Part shown: positions 5,897 through 7,614 of the stretch, piece by piece
Layout: the number at the start of each line of letters is the position of its first letter
How positions within the stretch are numbered: position 1 is the first letter of the stretch
From: Buchnera aphidicola (Chaetosiphella stipae setosa)
Lineage (GTDB): Bacteria > Pseudomonadota > Gammaproteobacteria > Enterobacterales > Enterobacteriaceae
Direction of reading: 5' to 3'
NCBI RefSeq assembly: GCF_964059095.1
Contig: NZ_OZ060394.1
Span: 267,267 to 274,880 of the forward strand
Length of the DNA stretch: 7,614 nucleotides
Program-made: the position numbers and the translations under genes
The notes under the pieces: model-generated
The model's database searches: none
The model's input: the letters and a program-made list of their open reading frames with translations, nothing else
What the model was told of the DNA's origin: nothing

Positions 5897-6098
5897 AATA
5901 ATTATTATTTAAAGTTTTTTATTTTTTTATAAAAAATATTTTATTAAATTCTTAAAAAAATATTTTAATGTAATTAATATTAAATTATATATTTTTTTAA
6001 AAAATAAAAAATAAAAATTTTTTAAATATAAAAAATAAAAAAATATTTTAATATATAAAATAAATATTTTTTTCTATTTTATTAAGGAGATTTATCTT
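5897..6098. other. Divergent minC/rsmC spacer with a 103-bp run free of G and C
   Basis: This 202-bp spacer must contain the start signals of both the min operon and rsmC. From 5971 to 6073 there is no G or C at all. On the minus strand TATAAT occurs at 5989-5984, a perfect -10 box for minC, but 17 bp upstream only A/T-rich sequence is present and no -35 box. On the plus strand several TATAAA-like boxes occur near 6026-6060. In a pure A/T stretch such matches carry little weight, so promoters are not assigned individually. No small gene or RNA is visible. Confidence 0.5.
6084..6090 (+). promoter_or_regulatory. Ribosome binding site of rsmC (decides a TTG start)
   Basis: AAGGAGA ends 8 nt before the TTG at 6099. 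It is one of the strongest Shine-Dalgarno matches in the window and, at the edge of a G/C-free region, is very unlikely by chance. It supports use of the rare TTG start codon. Confidence 0.85.
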
Positions 6099-7112
6099 TT
6101 GAAACTTAATAATTCAAGTAAATTATTATTACGGCACAAAAAAATGTTTGTGAATAAAAAAATTTTATTTTCTGGTAATATACACGATTCTTTGCCAGAA
6201 ATTTTAAAAACAAAGGAAAGCTTTGTACACATTCAAAAATATGATTCCTTAAAATATATACAAAAAATTAAAAAAAAAAATATTTTTTTAAATTTTTTAG
6301 TGAAAAAAAAAATGATAAAAAATTGTAATACTATTATTTATTTTTTTTCAAAAAATAAAAAAGAAGTTTATTTTCATATAAAAAAAATTATTTCAATTTT
6401 GAAAAAAAAACAAAAAATTTTTATTATTGGAGAAAACAAAAGTGGAATTAAAAGTTTCATGATATCTTTAAAGAAAAAAATTAATTTTAAAAAATATATT
6501 TACGGGAAAAAATCTATTTTTTATTATAAAAAAATTAAAAATAAAATTTTTTTTAACTTAAATAAATATTATAAAATAAATTACTGGAATAATATTCCTC
6601 TTTATTTTTTACCTGGAGTTTTCGGATATCAAAAAATTGATTCTGGAAGTGAATTATTAATATCTACATTTTATAAAAATAAATTTTTTAATAAAAAAAT
6701 TTTAGATTTATGTGCAGGATCTGGAATTTTATCTATAGCTGTTAAAAAAATTGTAAAAAAAAATAAAATAATAGCTTCTGAAAACTGTTTCACCGCTTTA
6801 AAATGCTGTAAAAAAAATTTTTTATTAAATAATTTAAAAATTTTATTAAAAATTAGTGATATATATTCAAATATAAAAGAAAGATTCAATATTATTATAT
6901 CTAATCCACCTATTCATAAAAATTTTAAAAAAACAACGTTTTTCATAAAAAAGATTATTTTTGAATCGAAATTATATCTAAAAAAAAATGGAGAATTAAG
7001 AATAGTCGTTAACAATTCTATTCCTTGTTTAAAATATTTTAAAAAAAATTTTAAAAAATATAATATTCTTAAAAAAAAAAATAATTTCACAGTATACCAA
7101 GGTTGGAAATAA
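6099..7112 (+). CDS. rsmC: RsmC, 16S rRNA (guanine-1207 N2)-methyltransferase
   Basis: RsmC uses S-adenosylmethionine to methylate G1207 of 16S rRNA in the 30S subunit. The protein has 337 residues (E. coli 343) with the family's two tandem domains: a degenerate N-terminal methyltransferase-like domain (about 1-160), starting with KLLLRHKKMF and retaining FIIGENKSGIKS (108-119), and a catalytic C-terminal domain (about 165-337). In the catalytic domain LPGVFG (171-176) is followed by SAM motif I LDLCAGSGILS (202-212), motif IV SNPPIH (268-273; E. coli NPPFH) and GELRIVVN (298-305). The start is TTG, supported by AAGGAGA 8 nt upstream. The N-terminal domain is the most eroded by A/T bias, with A-runs of 11 (6270-6280) and 10 (6303-6312); another A11 is at 7071-7081. 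It ends 10 nt before the convergent tRNA-Leu gene. RlmG-type relatives are possible but the length and LPGVF region favour RsmC. Confidence 0.9.
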   Translation: MKLNNSSKLLLRHKKMFVNKKILFSGNIHDSLPEILKTKESFVHIQKYDSLKYIQKIKKKNIFLNFLVKKKMIKNCNTIIYFFSKNKKEVYFHIKKIISILKKKQKIFIIGENKSGIKSFMISLKKKINFKKYIYGKKSIFYYKKIKNKIFFNLNKYYKINYWNNIPLYFLPGVFGYQKIDSGSELLISTFYKNKFFNKKILDLCAGSGILSIAVKKIVKKNKIIASENCFTALKCCKKNFLLNNLKILLKISDIYSNIKERFNIIISNPPIHKNFKKTTFFIKKIIFESKLYLKKNGELRIVVNNSIPCLKYFKKNFKKYNILKKKNNFTVYQGWK

Positions 7113-7122
7113 ATAAAAATTT

Positions 7123-7209
7123 TACCCGAAGCGGGACTTGAACCCGCAAAGTTATAAATAACCGAGGGATTTTAAGTCCCTTGTGTCTACCAAATTCCAC
7201 CATTCGGGT
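7123..7209 (-). tRNA. leuZ: tRNA-Leu (anticodon UAA)
   Basis: Read on the minus strand, ACCCGAA (7209-7203) pairs with TTCGGGT (7130-7124), giving a 7-bp acceptor stem with discriminator A at 7123. The anticodon stem AGGGA/TCCCT holds loop CTTAAAA, anticodon UAA, for UUA/UUG leucine codons. The long variable arm can pair (GTTA/TAAC), as expected of a class II leucine tRNA, and the T arm is GCGGG-TTCAAGT-CCCGC. It matches E. coli leuZ closely. The next bases after the discriminator are AAA, so CCA is not encoded and must be added by the CCA-adding enzyme. It is the second gene of a pair with tRNA-Cys, and its 3' end faces the end of rsmC. UUA is probably the dominant Leu codon in this genome, making this a key tRNA. 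Confidence 0.97.
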
Positions 7210-7242
7210 ATTAAAAAACTTTCAAAAAAAATTTAAGAAGGA

Positions 7243-7315
7243 AGGTGCACCTCGGAATCGAACCGAGTTATACGGATTTGCAATCCGCTGCATAACGCCA
7301 ATCTGCCAATGCACC
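7243..7315 (-). tRNA. cysT: tRNA-Cys (anticodon GCA)
   Basis: On the minus strand the acceptor stem is GGTGCAT with GTGCACC (the last pair is T-G). The anticodon stem GCGGA/TCCGT holds loop TTGCAAA, anticodon GCA. The T arm is CTCGG-TTCGATT-CCGAG. The discriminator is U73 (7243), the key CysRS identity base, and the GCA anticodon agrees. The bases after it are TCC, so CCA is not encoded. It lies 33 nt upstream of tRNA-Leu in the same direction, the order of cysT-leuZ in the E. coli glyW-cysT-leuZ operon; no glyW copy lies upstream in this window. Confidence 0.97.
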
Positions 7316-7353
7316 AAAATTTTTTTCTTACTTCTTAATTTAAACTGTTTATA

Positions 7354-7383
7354 TATATATAACAAATACTTATAAAATGTCAA
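7354..7383 (-). promoter_or_regulatory. Sigma-70 promoter of the tRNA-Cys/tRNA-Leu operon
   Basis: Read on the minus strand, a perfect consensus -35 TTGACA (7383-7378) is followed after 18 bp by TATATA (7359-7354), within an alternating A/T tract that offers several equivalent -10 registers. Transcription would start near 7347, about 30 nt before tRNA-Cys. A full-consensus -35 box in such A/T-rich DNA suggests selection for strong tRNA transcription. Confidence 0.65.
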
Positions 7384-7433
7384 TAAATCTTTTTAATTCA
7401 TAAAAATTTTATTTTTAACGATTAAAAATATTC

Positions 7434-7462
7434 TTTACAAGATTTTAGATAAAGTATATTAT
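7434..7462 (+). promoter_or_regulatory. Sigma-70 promoter of tRNA-Ser
   Basis: TTTACA (7434-7439, five of six) and TATTAT (7457-7462, five of six) are separated by exactly 17 bp. Transcription would start near 7469, leaving a leader of about 40 nt to be trimmed from the tRNA-Ser precursor by RNase P. Confidence 0.6.
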
Positions 7463-7509
7463 TAATAATGTTTAAAAATATTTTAGCAAAATATTTTTTT
7501 ATCATACGC

Positions 7510-7594
7510 GGAGGGGTGGCCGAGTGGTTTAAGGCAGCGGTCTTGAAAACCGCCGACAAGAAATTGTCCGAGAGTTCGAATCCCTCTCCCTCCA
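7510..7594 (+). tRNA. serT: tRNA-Ser (anticodon UGA)
   Basis: The acceptor stem GGAGGGG (7510-7516) pairs with TCCCTCC (7587-7593; the last pair is G-T). The anticodon stem GCGGT/ACCGC holds loop CTTGAAA, anticodon UGA. The long variable arm GACAA-GAAA-TTGTC forms five perfect pairs, the main SerRS recognition feature. The T loop is TTCGAAT, but the T stem GAGAG/CCCTC has an A-C mismatch at pair 52-62. The discriminator is A (7594) whereas E. coli serine tRNAs have G73, and the following bases are AAA, so CCA is not encoded. The body (TGGCCGAG, AAGGCA) matches E. coli tRNA-Ser(UGA). It is likely to read UCA and other UCN codons. It has its own promoter. Confidence 0.96.
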
Positions 7595-7614
7595 AAAGCA
7601 AAACAAAAAAAAAA

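Larger units (their letters stand above)
7316..7509. other. Divergent spacer between tRNA-Cys and tRNA-Ser
   Basis: This 194-bp A/T-rich spacer carries back-to-back promoters: one for tRNA-Cys/Leu on the minus strand (7354-7383) and one for tRNA-Ser on the plus strand (7434-7462). No ORF or additional tRNA remnant, such as the glyW copy present in E. coli, is recognisable. Confidence 0.6.

Noticed and set aside
6671..6889. Minus-strand ORF of 72 codons within rsmC
   Set aside because: It is antisense to the catalytic domain of rsmC, and its leucine/phenylalanine-rich content is what poly-A/T DNA gives on the opposite strand.
7181..7375. Plus-strand ORF of 64 codons over the tRNA genes
   Set aside because: It runs antisense through tRNA-Leu and tRNA-Cys; the open frame is incidental to conserved tRNA sequence.
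1..7614. A novel defence, mobile or biosynthetic system
   Set aside because: All protein genes are recognisable enterobacterial core orthologues and the spacers are short. There is no cargo region, integrase, transposase or repeat array in which such a system could sit.

Overview
The window reads as chromosomal sequence from an aphid endosymbiont of the Buchnera aphidicola type, or a very close relative with a reduced genome. Every gene is a recognisable enterobacterial orthologue of nearly the E. coli length. Base composition is extremely A+T-rich (about four bases in five by eye). Spacers are almost pure A/T, homopolymer A/T runs are frequent inside genes, and proteins are enriched in K, N, I and F. 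No mobile element, prophage, CRISPR array or gene of foreign appearance is visible.

Layout. 1-243: A/T-rich leader. 244-1128 (+): htpX, a membrane zinc protease. 1379-1591 (+): cspC, a cold-shock-family RNA-binding protein, behind a promoter candidate and a roughly 140-nt leader with a perfect 12-bp inverted repeat. 1648-1673: a GC-rich hairpin that also carries a TAGAAT -10-like box. 1765-3324 (+): yoaE, a TerC-type membrane domain fused to CBS and CorC_HlyC domains. 3331-3370: a perfect 16-bp hairpin. 3405-4061 (+): tsaB, for tRNA t6A synthesis. Convergent to these on the minus strand is the min operon, transcribed minC (5896-5210), minD (5175-4363), minE (4360-4109). A divergent spacer with a 103-bp stretch lacking any G or C separates minC from rsmC (6099-7112, +), a 16S rRNA methyltransferase. 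The right end holds three tRNA genes: Cys(GCA) and Leu(UAA) as a minus-strand pair (cysT-leuZ order as in E. coli) and Ser(UGA) on the plus strand, with good sigma-70-like promoters back to back in the spacer between them.

Functionally this is housekeeping: membrane protein quality control, RNA chaperoning, division-site placement (MinC/D/E), and translation (TsaB and RsmC as RNA-modification enzymes, plus three tRNAs). The htpX-cspC-yoaE-tsaB side is colinear with the E. coli 40-41 min region with many genes deleted.

I found no new biological system. The points worth a second look are the long poly(A) slippage tracts concentrated in minC and minE but not minD, the structured cspC leader, two strong non-coding hairpins, start-codon ambiguity in yoaE and tsaB, and the erosion of tRNA 3' ends (no encoded CCA in any of the three; A73 in the serine tRNA).
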